Shown: positions 25,062-36,781, numbered from the stretch's first letter. The stretch is DNA of 64,000 bases from Rickettsia tillamookensis (GCF_016743795.2 NZ_CP060138.2:930001-994000), one strand, 5' to 3'. Notes: generated by a model not told the origin, from the sequence alone. Numbers and translations: made by a program.

Positions 25062-25910
25062 ATGAAAAAATTATCTGTTATATTTTTATCAGTTAGCATG
25101 CTTTCCGGTATTGCTTTTGCCGATAAAGACAAAGTAGTTGCTACCTATAAAGGCGGTGAAGTAAAAGAATCGCAAATTATGAAAGAATTCAAGCCTCAGC
25201 TTAATCTTCAATCAGGTGAAACAATCAAAAATTTTGATGATTTTCCACCGCAAGATCAGGAAAAATTAATAAAAATTTATGTTAATAATCTTTTGTTAAA
25301 AGAAGAAGTTGCTAAGTCAAATATTACTTCTTCTAAAGAATTTCAAGAAAAACTTGAAAATGCAAAAAATCAATTAGCTCAACAAGAATTACTGGCAAAT
25401 TATATAAAATCTAATATTACAGATAAGATGTTTGATGACGAATATAATAAATATGTCGGTAATCTTAAAGGTAAAGAGCAAATAAAAGTTGCTCATATTT
25501 TAGTTAAATCCCAAAAAGAAGCTAACGATATAAAGACCAAATTAAGCAAAGGCGGAAATTTCACTAAGCTTGCAGAAGAATCATCTCTTGATAAAGCTTC
25601 AGCTTCAAACGGCGGAGTTATAGGTTACATTCTATTAAATCAACCTGGACAGTTAGTACCGGAATTTGAAAAGAAAGCTTTTGCTTTAAAAGTAAATGAA
25701 GTTTCAACTCCTGTAAAAACCGATTTCGGTTGGCATATTATCAAAGTGCTTGAGAAAAAACCTGTACCTATTCCAACAAAAGAAGAAGCAAAAGTAACTA
25801 TAGATAATATATTAGCTTCAGAAGTACTAAAGAAATATATTTCTGATTTAGAAGCTAAAGCTGATTTAAAAATTATGTTACCTAAAGCAGACAGCAAAGC
25901 CGGAGCATAA
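25062..25910 (+). CDS. Secreted parvulin-type peptidyl-prolyl isomerase (PpiC foldase)
   Basis: This 282-residue protein has a signal peptide (MKKLSVIFLSVSMLSGIAFA) followed by a SurA/PrsA-like N-terminal helical region. A parvulin domain occupies about residues 140-235 (IKVAHILVKSQKEANDIKTK; ASASNGGVIGYI; VSTPVKTDFGWHIIKVLEKK). The active-site His pair (AHILV and GWHII) is kept. It should help fold exported proteins in the periplasm. It stands alone with its own promoter and is followed by a compact terminator. A short Lys/Ala C-terminal tail ends the protein. Confidence 0.92.
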   Translation: MKKLSVIFLSVSMLSGIAFADKDKVVATYKGGEVKESQIMKEFKPQLNLQSGETIKNFDDFPPQDQEKLIKIYVNNLLLKEEVAKSNITSSKEFQEKLENAKNQLAQQELLANYIKSNITDKMFDDEYNKYVGNLKGKEQIKVAHILVKSQKEANDIKTKLSKGGNFTKLAEESSLDKASASNGGVIGYILLNQPGQLVPEFEKKAFALKVNEVSTPVKTDFGWHIIKVLEKKPVPIPTKEEAKVTIDNILASEVLKKYISDLEAKADLKIMLPKADSKAGA

Positions 25911-25942
25911 TTTATTTAATATCTTTAATCACATTATATCTT

Positions 25943-25963
25943 CCCCGCAAAAAGCGGGGCTTT
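25943..25963 (+). terminator. Rho-independent terminator after the PpiC gene
   Basis: The stem CCCCGC-AAAAA-GCGGGG is followed by CTTT. It starts 33 bases after the stop codon. The U-tract is short, so efficiency is uncertain. Confidence 0.7.
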
Positions 25964-25976
25964 GTTGCAAGGATCG

Positions 25977-26175
25977 TTTTATGTCATTCCTGCGAAAGCA
26001 GGAATCTAAAAAAATAGTCTTAATATTTACTAAATAAACCTAAAAAAACAAGTTTTTTGTAGATTTTATTGGATTCCCGCTTTTAGCTAGGAATGACATA
26101 AAGAACATTTACAGATCCACGCAACAACGTCTCGCAGGAATGAGACATAGGGTTCACGCATAGAGCAAATATCGT
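25977..26175. repeat. Family D palindrome with E/C-like flanks
   Basis: GTCATTCCTGCGAAAGCAGGAATC on the left (25982 on) pairs with GGATTCCCGC...AGGAATGACAT on the right (to about 26101), with an AT-rich centre containing AAAAAACAAGTTTTTT. The flanks repeat parts of other elements (CCACGCAACAACG; GGAATGAGACATAGGGTTCACGC). Confidence 0.65.
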
Positions 26176-26191
26176 CTCACCAAGAATGACA

Positions 26192-26572
26192 TTATAAACC
26201 GCCCTCAATCACGGCAAATGCTACGCATACAGGATAATCATCGGAAAGTGAAAGATGGATATTGAACGGAGGGAGTTTGTTTGTATAGTTTGAACTAACT
26301 TCTACTATAGGTTTGCCCAAGTTATCATTTAGTATAGTAATATCTTTTAAATTTATACCTTGACCTATACCGACTCCAAAGGCTTTACTTACAGCTTCTT
26401 TAGCAGCAAAACGCTTTGCTAAAAATACAGCATGACCTGTTTTGTCCAATAAACTAAACTGTGCTAACTCCTTTGAAGTTAGAATTTTTTTAGCAAAAAG
26501 TTCCGGATATAAATGTAATATTTTTTCGATTCTAGAAATTTGTACTATATCAGTACCAACACCGATAAGCAT
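26192..26572 (-). CDS. acpS: Holo-[acyl-carrier-protein] synthase
   Basis: This 126-residue AcpS transfers 4'-phosphopantetheine from CoA to the serine of acyl carrier protein, the step that activates ACP for fatty-acid synthesis. The two family motifs are present: [16 protein letters not shown] at the start (Asp binds magnesium) and [20 protein letters not shown] in the middle, followed by [16 protein letters not shown]. Full length. It starts one base after the rpoZ stop, so the two are co-transcribed. Confidence 0.96.
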   Translation of the reverse strand: MLIGVGTDIVQISRIEKILHLYPELFAKKILTSKELAQFSLLDKTGHAVFLAKRFAAKEAVSKAFGVGIGQGINLKDITILNDNLGKPIVEVSSNYTNKLPPFNIHLSLSDDYPVCVAFAVIEGGL

Positions 26573-26956
26573 TTACTTATCTTCAAAATCCTCACCAGTC
26601 TCATCAATAAAGATCTGATCATCTAAATCAGAGTAATCATCACTTATACAAACTTCAGCTAAATACTCGAATTTTTCTTCTGTATCTTCCGATGATTCAT
26701 CTTGATTAACAAGAGGCTCTACCATAGTTTTCGTACGTAGACTATTTATTAGATCATGCTCTAACTGTTCTACCGATACTTTTCCGGCAGCAATTCTACG
26801 TAATGAGATAACAGGAGGTTTATCACGCTTTTCTTTTTTGATTTGATTAGTTTCTACTTTATAATTTAATAATTTAGCATATCTTGTTGCTAGTACAACA
26901 AGCCGAAACCTATCCGGTATAATTTTATTACAATCTTCTGCTGTAATTCTTGCCAT
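26573..26956 (-). CDS. rpoZ: RNA polymerase omega subunit
   Basis: The 127-residue protein begins [20 protein letters not shown], then [11 protein letters not shown] and [20 protein letters not shown], the conserved omega core that cradles the beta-prime C-terminus. Residues after about 75 are a Glu/Asp-rich tail ([28 protein letters not shown]) longer than in E. coli omega but common in Alphaproteobacteria. Immediately followed by acpS. Confidence 0.95.
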   Translation of the reverse strand: MARITAEDCNKIIPDRFRLVVLATRYAKLLNYKVETNQIKKEKRDKPPVISLRRIAAGKVSVEQLEHDLINSLRTKTMVEPLVNQDESSEDTEEKFEYLAEVCISDDYSDLDDQIFIDETGEDFEDK

Positions 26957-27015
26957 AATTTTCTCCGTTAAAAATAGTATACTACAAATAAATAGGAACT
27001 GAGTATACGAAGATC

Positions 27016-27115
27016 AACTTCAAAAAGAGTAATCGGTTCACAAGGCGAGGAACGGAGCGTATACTTAAGTGAGTACCGAAGCTCTTGTAGAACGACATAG
27101 CCAATTTTTGAAGTT
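27016..27115 (+). repeat. Family A element, copy between rpoZ and murA
   Basis: 100 bp with ends AACTTCAAAAA / TTTTTGAAGTT. It is slightly shortened (ATACTTAAGTGAGTACC in place of ATACTTAATACGTGAGCACC). It lies 14 bases from the murA stop codon. Confidence 0.85.
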
Positions 27116-27128
27116 CTATCTTAGTATA

Positions 27129-28388
27129 TTATACCCTTTTTATATCCGCACCGCAATTACTTAATTTTTTTTCTAAATCTTGAAAGCCACGATCCAAGTG
27201 ATATATTCGGTGTAATACGGTTTTGCTATTAGTACTAAGACCGGCGAGTATTAGCGATACTGAAGCTCTAAGATCACTTGCCATAACTTCTGCTCCTTTT
27301 AACATTTTTACACCTCGAACGACCGCCTTATTACCTCGTACTACTATATCTGCTCCCATTCTACATAATTCAGGGACATGCATGAAACGATTTTCAAAAA
27401 TATTCTCGGTGATCATTGAAACACCGCTACTAAGCGTCATAAGGCTCATAAATTGTGCTTGTAAATCAGTAGCAAAGCCGGGATAGGGATTAGTTTCTAA
27501 ATCAACTGAATTTAACTTCCCTTCATAAGTTACTTGGACTCCGTTATTGATCGGCACAACTTTTATACCCGTTTCAATAAGTTTTAAAGCTATATTTTCT
27601 ATAATATGGTAATCAATCCCACAAATTTTTACATCACCTTTAGTAATAGCTGCCGCAAACATGTAAGTACCGGCTTCAATACGATCAGAAAGTACTTTAT
27701 AGCTCGCTTTATTTAAAGAATCCTTACCTTTAATCGTTATTTCGCTAGTGCCGACACCTGCAATATCGGCTCCCATTTTGATAAGGCAATTACATAAATC
27801 AACTATTTCCGGCTCTCGACCGCAATTAAAAAGCACGGTTTCCCCCTCTGCTAAAACAGCTGCAAGTATTGCATTAATCGTAGCACCTACGGAAACTTTA
27901 TCAAAAACAAAATGAGTACCTTTTAAGCGTCCTTTACTTGAAGCATTAATATAACCGTCTTCTATTTCAATCGTAGCTCCCATAGCTTTTAATACGGCAA
28001 TATGCAAATCTACTTGCCTTGCTCCAATAGCACAACCACCCGGAAGCGATACTTTTGCTTTACCGTATTTGGTAAGCAAAGGACCAAGCACCCAAATCGA
28101 TGCTCTCATTTTACGAACTATTTCATAATTTGCAGTAAAGTTATTTATATTTCCGGTATTAATTACAAGCTCAAATTCATCTTGATGTTCTAATATTTCA
28201 ATATCTGCTCCGTGACTTCTTAGCAAATCTTTCATAGTACTAACATCCGTTAATTTTGGAACGTTAGTAATATGTAGTTTATCGGTAAGAATAGACGCCG
28301 CCATAATAGGTAGCACGGCATTTTTAGCCCCACTAATATTAATACTATCTTTAAGAGGTTTACCGCCGTGAATAATTAATTTTTGCAT
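27129..28388 (-). CDS. murA: UDP-N-acetylglucosamine 1-carboxyvinyltransferase MurA
   Basis: This 419-residue EPSP-synthase-fold enzyme joins enolpyruvate from PEP to UDP-GlcNAc, the first committed step of peptidoglycan synthesis. It starts [20 protein letters not shown] with the nucleotide-binding Lys-Asn pair. The active-site cysteine is present (C119 in [15 protein letters not shown]), so it should be fosfomycin-sensitive in the usual way. Further signatures are [18 protein letters not shown] ([16 protein letters not shown]) near the end and [12 protein letters not shown]. Full length. Confidence 0.97.
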   Translation of the reverse strand: MQKLIIHGGKPLKDSINISGAKNAVLPIMAASILTDKLHITNVPKLTDVSTMKDLLRSHGADIEILEHQDEFELVINTGNINNFTANYEIVRKMRASIWVLGPLLTKYGKAKVSLPGGCAIGARQVDLHIAVLKAMGATIEIEDGYINASSKGRLKGTHFVFDKVSVGATINAILAAVLAEGETVLFNCGREPEIVDLCNCLIKMGADIAGVGTSEITIKGKDSLNKASYKVLSDRIEAGTYMFAAAITKGDVKICGIDYHIIENIALKLIETGIKVVPINNGVQVTYEGKLNSVDLETNPYPGFATDLQAQFMSLMTLSSGVSMITENIFENRFMHVPELCRMGADIVVRGNKAVVRGVKMLKGAEVMASDLRASVSLILAGLSTNSKTVLHRIYHLDRGFQDLEKKLSNCGADIKRV

Positions 28389-28433
28389 AAATTTTTATTA
28401 TGTCATTTCTACGTAGATGAACTCTAATCTCAT

Positions 28434-28557
28434 GTCATCCCGTGGCTTGTCCACGGGATCCAGTATAAAGTGAGATAAATCGAGCTTTTAATTATTAAAA
28501 ATTTACCATATTTAGACTTTTTAAGTACTAGATCCCGTGGACAAGCCACGGGATGAC
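28434..28557. repeat. Family B element, long-centre variant
   Basis: The arms GTCATCCCGTGGCTTGTCCACGGGATC and the mirrored GATCCCGTGGACAAGCCACGGGATGAC are perfect. The roughly 70-base centre (TAAAGTGAGATAAATCGAGC) differs from other B copies and recurs inverted in the D element at 43.6 kb. It lies between murA and gyrB. Confidence 0.85.
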
Positions 28558-28567
28558 ACCGATTATA

Positions 28568-31006
<2,439 letters not shown>

Positions 31007-31075
31007 TTATTTGTTGCTAGAAACAATAAAAATAACTATAACGTAACTTATTAGAATAGTAAAGTTTATATACTC

Positions 31076-31186
31076 GTTTAATTTGAAAAATTGGCGACAA
31101 TGTCCTATAAGTACTGCGGTGTTCACGTATTAAGTATACGCTGTGCTCCTCGTCTTGTGGACTTCTTGCTCTTTTCCAAATTAAAC
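31076..31186 (-). repeat. Family A element, reversed copy
   Basis: Ends GTTTAATTTGAAAAATTGG and CTTTTCCAAATTAAAC. On the minus strand it reads like the other A copies (CTTGCTC.. in reverse, ATACGTGAACACCGCAG). It lies between the divergent gyrB and HAD-hydrolase genes and so forms part of both upstream regions. Confidence 0.82.
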
Positions 31187-31226
31187 TTCGTCTATATATT
31201 TTGTAATATATGTAATGAGATAACAA

Positions 31227-32087
31227 ATGAATACATTAAAGTTAAAAAATATTTTCGACGTAATTGATGATTATGACGTGTTTTTATTTGATCTTTGGGG
31301 TGTAATAATCGAAGGAGGACATACTTACCCGGGCGTTGTAGAAAATATTAATAAAATTATTAAACGGAAAAAAGTATATTTTGTTACTAATGCTCCACGA
31401 AATATTTTTTCGCTGCATCAAACAATTAAATCTTGGGGAGTAAACGTGTTACCTGAAATGATTATTAGCTCAGGTGAAATAGCAGTACAAATGATCCTAG
31501 GAAGTAAAGAACGATTTGGTATTGAAAAGCCGATAATATATCACTTAGGACATTTAGAAAATGATATAATAAATGGAATTCAATGTCCTATCACTGATGA
31601 TATTAATAAAGCTAATATTTTCTTAATGACTATTTACAGAGACGAAAACGAAAATTTAGATTTAAACGAATTCGATGAGTTATTTAAAATTGTTGTACAA
31701 CGTAAAATGGTCAATATTTGTGCTAATCCTGACCTTGGAATAAATCAACACGGTGTTTATAGATATTGTAGCGGCTATTATGCCGAGAAAATAAAGCAGC
31801 TTGGCGGAAAAGTAATTTATAGCGGTAAGCCATATGAAGACATATATAGCAAGATTTTAAAAGAATGTCATAATACCCCTAAGAATCGTATGTTAATGAT
31901 TGGCGACACTTTTTACACCGATATACTTGCAGCAAATCGCCTTAGTATAGATTCCGGTCTAGTGTTAACCGGAAATTCTAGAGAATATCATAGTAATTTT
32001 GATAGTATTGATGAAAAACTAGATAGTTTAACGAAAGCTGCTATTAAACAATCGATTATGCCTAGTTTTGTAGTGAGTTTGTCTTAA
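31227..32087 (+). CDS. HAD-superfamily class IIA hydrolase (TIGR01459-type)
   Basis: This 286-residue protein has all HAD motifs. Motif I is FLFDLWGVIIEGGHTYPGV, with nucleophile D22 followed by LWG, as in the TIGR01459 branch. Motif II is VYFVTNAPRN, motif III uses the Lys in GGKVIYSGKPYEDIY, and motif IV is MLMIGDTFYTDILAANRLSI. Class IIA enzymes dephosphorylate small phosphate esters such as nucleotides and sugar phosphates; the substrate is unknown. It stands alone and diverges from gyrB. Start ATG preceded by ATGAGATAAC; weak ribosome site. Confidence 0.85.
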   Translation: MNTLKLKNIFDVIDDYDVFLFDLWGVIIEGGHTYPGVVENINKIIKRKKVYFVTNAPRNIFSLHQTIKSWGVNVLPEMIISSGEIAVQMILGSKERFGIEKPIIYHLGHLENDIINGIQCPITDDINKANIFLMTIYRDENENLDLNEFDELFKIVVQRKMVNICANPDLGINQHGVYRYCSGYYAEKIKQLGGKVIYSGKPYEDIYSKILKECHNTPKNRMLMIGDTFYTDILAANRLSIDSGLVLTGNSREYHSNFDSIDEKLDSLTKAAIKQSIMPSFVVSLS

Positions 32088-32146
32088 ATAGCTTTATCGT
32101 CATTGCGAGGAAACATTGCACACGTGGATCGAGAAATGTGCTCGTT

Positions 32147-32245
32147 GTCATCCCGTGGCTTGTCCACGGGATCCATAAAAATAATTTAAAATATTAATAA
32201 TATTAGTATTTTAAGCTGGATACCGCGATCAAGTCGCGGTATGAC
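32147..32245. repeat. Family B element with diverged right arm
   Basis: The left arm GTCATCCCGTGGCTTGTCCA is standard. The right arm CCGCGATCAAGTCGCGGTATGAC has changed but still folds. A half E element (CGTCATTGCGAGG) precedes it. It is followed by a weak gap and then tRNA-Leu. Confidence 0.8.
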
Positions 32246-32316
32246 AATGAATAAAGTCAAGCCTATAACAACTCTATTGATATTTTACTCATAATCTGCT
32301 ATAGAGTAAAACTTAA

Positions 32317-32403
32317 GCGGTCGTGGCGAAATTGGTAGACGCACAGCATTGAGGGTGCTGTTCTGTAAAAAGATTGGAAGTTCAAGTCTTCTCGACCGCA
32401 CCA
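32317..32403 (+). tRNA. tRNA-Leu (anticodon GAG)
   Basis: 87 nt including encoded CCA. The acceptor arm GCGGTCG pairs with CGACCGC, discriminator A. The anticodon loop is TTGAGGG between GCA and TGC (anticodon GAG). The long variable arm typical of Leu tRNAs follows, then T-arm GGAAGTTCAAGTCTTCTCG. Confidence 0.97.
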
Positions 32404-32428
32404 CTCGCCGGTTTTTCACAAAGTCAAA

Positions 32429-32746
32429 TTAGCGACCTCTTTCTGTAGGTGTTTCTTTTCTCTGTTCTGAGATCATTGCTCTAAAGCTTTTTTGTTTCGG
32501 TACTTTAGATTCTATATTTACTCCTAGCTTTTTCTTATTAGCGAATGTTTGTGCTGATTGTACAAATGATGCGAAGATTTTTTTATCACGCACCACTTCT
32601 TTGATTGAATATTTAGGCTCTGAATCAAACTTTTCAGGATGAAATTGAAAGGTACGAATTGGGGCACCAAACTGTGATTCCGTTCCTTCTATTTCTCCGT
32701 GCTCGGTTTTAGCTGATACTTTTAGTAACTCTTTTTTATCTATCAA
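32429..32746 (-). pseudogene. C-terminal part of split ankyrin-amidotransferase gene (catalytic His-Glu)
   Basis: This 105-residue frame opens on a TTG and continues the class-I glutamine-amidotransferase domain of the gene upstream: KVSAKTEHGEIEGTESQFGA then FQFHPE, which holds the catalytic His and Glu. It overlaps the upstream stop by 4 bases in a different frame. The break lies in a run of five G (minus strand, near 32756-32760). One extra G would fuse the two frames as EIGGKDRLIDKK. The final 50 residues are Lys/Arg-rich. It is not expected to work unless fused by slippage. Confidence 0.65.
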
Positions 32747-34083
32747 CCTATCTTTCCCCCTATTTCTTGTACTATATTATTATGACTAGCCCAAAAATTT
32801 TGTTTGGATATTTCTTTTTGAGTAGAATTTCTTTTTATTATTGATGCTAATTCTGAAGTAGGTTCAATAATTATAGAATCATGTTCATGATTAGGTGCAT
32901 CAGCTATTTTTCCTTTAAGATAGGTATTAATAATTTGATGCCCCCCGCAAATTCCCATTATTGGCATCCCTTTTTCTATAGCAACTTCTGCCATAACCAT
33001 TTCGGCAAGAGAGCGTGCAAAATCAGATTCATCTTTTTTTAGTTCTAGGTTTACTTTGCCTCCGAACTGCGTTGCTACTTTAGGATTAACTGCTTTATCA
33101 TTACCAGGAATAACTAACGCATCCTTATCAGATAACAATTCTTTTGCCTTTTGTTTTGCTTCATTTATTATCTCTTCATTAATCTTCTCCTCTTCATTAG
33201 CTGATTTAGGTACTATTTCTCTGAAATCGATATATTCTAGATCTCCACCTTGATAAATAAGCTTTTTTTTCGCTTCATTTGCATTTGGTCCTCCAATTTC
33301 GGAGTTATAGCTTAATGCAATTTTAGGCCTTGGCGGCAAATCTTCAAAACGTTCTGTTTTTGTAATTTTTGTATATGCCGGCTCATTTAACTCTTCTGCC
33401 CGCTTAGTTAACATATCGGAGATTTCGGTATGCCCAAATAATTTGCTCCAATATAGCGGAGTATTTCCGGCCTTATCGGTAATATTCACTGTTTGATAGT
33501 AATCAAGATATTTATCAAATATCTTGATTTTTCCTTGTTGAGCTGCTAAATGTAAGAAAGTCTCACCATTACTATTTCTTAAATTAAGAGCTTTTTCTTT
33601 ATCTTTTTCTATTAACAGTGAAGTTGTATCTATTTTTATGTCTCCTGTACGTTCTAATATAATACTTAGAGCAGTATTACCATTTTTATCCACTTGATTA
33701 GGATCAGCTCCATTATTTAGTAACGCATTAACAATAGCTACATTTTTTGTTAATGCTAATAAAAGAGCGGGATTTTCATTCCGATCCAATACATTTGGAT
33801 TAGCTCCTTTTTCTAATAAGCTATTAATGATATCTAACTCTCTGCTTCTTATAGCCTCTAAAATTATAGGGTCTCTATTTTTGTCAATTGCATTCGGATT
33901 AGCCCCTTTCTCTAATAAAGCTGTAACTATATCTAAATTTTTATTGTTTATAGCAAAACGAATACAAGGATTATTATATTTGTCTAACGTATTAGGATTA
34001 GCTCCTGCTTGCAATAACTTATGCACCTCTTCTAGATCATCATTCTTAATTTCGCCAATCAATAATTCTTCCTGATAATTCAT
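32743..34083 (-). CDS. Ankyrin-repeat protein fused to a class-I glutamine amidotransferase/C26-type domain, 3' frameshift
   Basis: The 446-residue frame has about six to seven ankyrin repeats (residues 1-230), such as NPCIRFAINNKNLDIVTALL with EKGANPNA. A class-I amidotransferase/peptidase C26-like domain follows (about 250-446): KIALSYNSE, DALVIPGNDKAVNP and the nucleophile elbow MGICGGHQIIN (C379). C26 enzymes hydrolyse gamma-glutamyl amides such as gamma-glutamyl-GABA or folate polyglutamate. The catalytic His-Glu is out of frame in the next ORF, so the triad is split at a G-run. Ankyrin with this hydrolase is an unusual pairing; host-directed action is inference. No signal peptide. Confidence 0.75.
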   Translation of the reverse strand: MNYQEELLIGEIKNDDLEEVHKLLQAGANPNTLDKYNNPCIRFAINNKNLDIVTALLEKGANPNAIDKNRDPIILEAIRSRELDIINSLLEKGANPNVLDRNENPALLLALTKNVAIVNALLNNGADPNQVDKNGNTALSIILERTGDIKIDTTSLLIEKDKEKALNLRNSNGETFLHLAAQQGKIKIFDKYLDYYQTVNITDKAGNTPLYWSKLFGHTEISDMLTKRAEELNEPAYTKITKTERFEDLPPRPKIALSYNSEIGGPNANEAKKKLIYQGGDLEYIDFREIVPKSANEEEKINEEIINEAKQKAKELLSDKDALVIPGNDKAVNPKVATQFGGKVNLELKKDESDFARSLAEMVMAEVAIEKGMPIMGICGGHQIINTYLKGKIADAPNHEHDSIIIEPTSELASIIKRNSTQKEISKQNFWASHNNIVQEIGGKIG

Positions 34084-34305
34084 AATTCCCTTTCCAATAT
34101 CTTAATAAAAATATACTAATTTAAGGATATAATTAACATGTTAGACTTGTCAATATTATACAATATGGATCTTCCGACAAATAAAAAACTATTGCTTATT
34201 TGTACTCTGTGATTTATATTGATTATCAAATTGTACACCATCTTGCATCAAGTCTAGTAATTAATAATTAACTAAGTCTATAATAAACTATTAGGTAAAT
34301 AGGCT

Positions 34306-35676
34306 ATGCCTAATTTCAATATATTTAAAAGCATCTTACCTGATCATCATGATCAATTTGCCGAGATTTTTGATCAAATCAATGATTTGATTGAAGATCA
34401 CAATTATGATGCTGCTGCAAGCAGGCTGGCTAAACTTCATTATGCCGATTTAGCGGATTTCTTAGATAATCTTAACAATAAAACATATAAAATAATTATT
34501 CCTTTATTACAGGATGAAATTAAGCCTGAAACGTTAGTATCGTTAAATGCTTATAGTAAGCCTTTAATAATAGAAACTTTAGGCATAAAAAAATCTGCAG
34601 AATTAATCAATAAGCTAGTTATAGAAGATGCTATTGAAGTAGTAATCGATCTAGACGATGATATAAAAGACCTTATCCTAAGTAATCTTACTAAAGAAAA
34701 AAAACACCAAATTACCGTAGGTTGTACATATCCCGAAAATACGGTAGGTAGGGTAATTGAGCGAGATTTTATTAATCTTCAAGAAGGATGGACGGTCGAG
34801 GAATCATTAAATTTTATCAAGAACGTAAAAAATGATTTTTATGCTGCTATCGTCACGGATAATAAATTACGCCCTATCGGTATTATTTCTCTTAGCACGC
34901 TAATTAAAGGCAAAAAAAATGAATTAATAAAAGATTTGATGAGCAAAGATTTTAAGCTTGCAGATGCTTTTACCGACTTAAATGAACTAAGCTTCATTTT
35001 TAGACAATATGCTTTAACTATTGTACCGGTGGTGAATAAAAGCGGTAAGTTAGTAGGTAGCGTATCAATCGATAATATAATTTACATTATCGAAGAACAA
35101 GCCGAAAAGGATATATTATCATTAAGCGGGGTGCATACTCAAGATACTTTCTTCAATGTATTTTATACCGTTAAACATCGTTTTCCTTGGCTCTTTGTTA
35201 ATCTAATCACTGCCTGCATGACCTCACTTATCATTAACCATTTTAACGACACTATTGCAAAACTTGTAACGCTTGCAGCCACTATGCCTATTGTAGCTTC
35301 AATGGGCGGAAATGCCGGAACGCAGGCCATGACCGTTACAGTTAGAGCCCTTGCTAATAAAGATATTCATTATAATAATGTCAATAAAGTTATATTAAAA
35401 GAAATAGCAGTATCGGCTTTTAACGGTTTTGTACTTGCAATTATCGGAGCAGGACTTAGCTTTGTGATGTTGCTTGACTTAAATCTTAGCGTTATTTTTG
35501 CTATTGCAGTTATTTTAAATTTTTTAGTAGCCGGATTATTCGGCTCTGCTATTCCTATAATACTGCATTATTTTGATATAGATCCCGCTGCAGGCTCCGG
35601 TGTATTTCTAACAACCATAACCGATGCTCTAGGTTTCCTAACTTTCTTAAGCCTTGCTCATATTTTTTTAGTGTAA
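34306..35676 (+). CDS. mgtE: Magnesium transporter MgtE
   Basis: This 456-residue protein has the MgtE layout. An N-terminal helical superfamily domain (about 10-130, DAAASRLAKLHYADLADFLD) is followed by two CBS domains (about 140-265; VGRVIERDFINLQEGWTVEE) that sense magnesium. Five membrane helices follow, with MPIVASMGGNAGTQAMTVTV and DPAAGSGVFLTTITDALGF, the pore signature with its Mg-binding Asp. Full length. Imports Mg or related divalent ions. It is monocistronic; the 220 bases upstream are AT-rich with an 8-bp inverted repeat (see findings). Confidence 0.95.
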   Translation: MPNFNIFKSILPDHHDQFAEIFDQINDLIEDHNYDAAASRLAKLHYADLADFLDNLNNKTYKIIIPLLQDEIKPETLVSLNAYSKPLIIETLGIKKSAELINKLVIEDAIEVVIDLDDDIKDLILSNLTKEKKHQITVGCTYPENTVGRVIERDFINLQEGWTVEESLNFIKNVKNDFYAAIVTDNKLRPIGIISLSTLIKGKKNELIKDLMSKDFKLADAFTDLNELSFIFRQYALTIVPVVNKSGKLVGSVSIDNIIYIIEEQAEKDILSLSGVHTQDTFFNVFYTVKHRFPWLFVNLITACMTSLIINHFNDTIAKLVTLAATMPIVASMGGNAGTQAMTVTVRALANKDIHYNNVNKVILKEIAVSAFNGFVLAIIGAGLSFVMLLDLNLSVIFAIAVILNFLVAGLFGSAIPIILHYFDIDPAAGSGVFLTTITDALGFLTFLSLAHIFLV

Positions 35677-35691
35677 TTGTTTATTAGATAT

Positions 35692-35979
35692 CTATTCAAA
35701 TAAAAATACATACACATTACAGCAAACATTAGCTATAGCTCCAAGACATTTACATATACCGCAACTTGTATCCTGATTTTCAAAGTCAGTAATATTATTC
35801 TCATTATGTATGTTATTATCACTTAATATGTTCTGATTATTCTCATTAATATTAGACTCTTTGAACAATAAATTTGCAACAGTTAATATTAACTCACCCT
35901 GTGATGCAGTTAGATTAGTATTATTTAAGGAACTAGATTGTGCATACTCTTGTACTTCTAAACTATTACGGTTTGACAT
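35692..35979 (-). CDS. Small Asn-rich protein with Cys-rich C-terminus, unknown
   Basis: This 95-residue protein reads MSNRNSLEVQEYAQSSSLNN, has a polar Asn-rich middle and ends CGICKCLGAIANVCCNVYVF. Five cysteines lie within 13 residues of a hydrophobic tail, a pattern seen in membrane-attached or lipid-modified tails. No known domain. Convergent with mgtE (16 bases between stops). Expression not certain. Confidence 0.45.
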   Translation of the reverse strand: MSNRNSLEVQEYAQSSSLNNTNLTASQGELILTVANLLFKESNINENNQNILSDNNIHNENNITDFENQDTSCGICKCLGAIANVCCNVYVFLFE

Positions 35980-36091
35980 AGTTACATTTTGACTTTAGGA
36001 TTAATATTTAAAATTATATAATAATCTTTAATCTACAGCTATTTATTATTGTAATTTTTTTAGCCAACAAATTATAAAGAAATAACTTATT

Positions 36092-36781
36092 ATGGAAGAT
36101 ATAAGCTCTTGGAAAGAAAAGTTTGAAATTTGTGTTTATAGTAAAAAATTACTCGATAAACTCGAATATTTAAATACTAAAGTAGAAAATCCTATAGATA
36201 TCCTCGAAATCAAAAAAGGTATCTACTATGCACGTAAATATCACGGTTCTCAAATGCGTCAATCAGGCGATCCTTATTATTCGCACCCGATTGAGGTAGC
36301 AATTATGCTTGCTGAATTTGTAGCTGAAGAAGCACCTAAGCTTTATAACATTATTATGCTGCAAGCTGCTTTACTGCATGATACTATTGAAGACACCGAA
36401 TTAACTGAAGAAGCAATTACCAAAATTTTTGGATCGGAAGTAGCAAAACACGTAGAAGGTCTAACTAGAATTAAATCCTACGGGAAGATAAGTAGCGGAG
36501 AAAGCCTAAACTTACTAATTAAAGAGAAAAGATACAATACGGCATTAATAAAATTATTTGACCGAATTCATAATGTGCAAACTTTAGGAGTTAAATCACC
36601 TGAGAAAGCTAGAAAAATTATTGAAGAGACTTTAATAAATTTTCTTTTGGTCGCTGCTAATATAAATTATAAACTAGAACGAGAATTTGCTGAGTTATGC
36701 CTAAAAGTTTTTAATATCGAACTTGAAAGACAACAAGCTTTTTCTAATAATAACTCTCTGCTTCCTCCTCTAACTTTATAA
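36092..36781 (+). CDS. HD-domain phosphohydrolase resembling the hydrolase half of SpoT
   Basis: This 229-residue protein has the RelA/SpoT-type HD domain. Marks are YARKYHGSQMRQSGDPYYSH (H51 and H65), ALLHDTIEDT with H96-D97, and KLFDRIHNVQTL, equivalent to the downstream Asp ligand. It lacks the synthetase, TGS and ACT domains of full SpoT, so it could only hydrolyse (p)ppGpp or a related alarmone. Rickettsia genomes are known for multiple split spoT paralogues, and this fits. It may be a working small alarmone hydrolase or a gene fragment. It overlaps the convergent MFS gene by 38 bases. Confidence 0.75.
   Translation: MEDISSWKEKFEICVYSKKLLDKLEYLNTKVENPIDILEIKKGIYYARKYHGSQMRQSGDPYYSHPIEVAIMLAEFVAEEAPKLYNIIMLQAALLHDTIEDTELTEEAITKIFGSEVAKHVEGLTRIKSYGKISSGESLNLLIKEKRYNTALIKLFDRIHNVQTLGVKSPEKARKIIEETLINFLLVAANINYKLEREFAELCLKVFNIELERQQAFSNNNSLLPPLTL

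Noticed and set aside
35692..35979. Antitoxin role for the Cys-rich small protein
   Set aside because: It has no DNA-binding fold and no toxin neighbour; kept only as a protein of unknown function.
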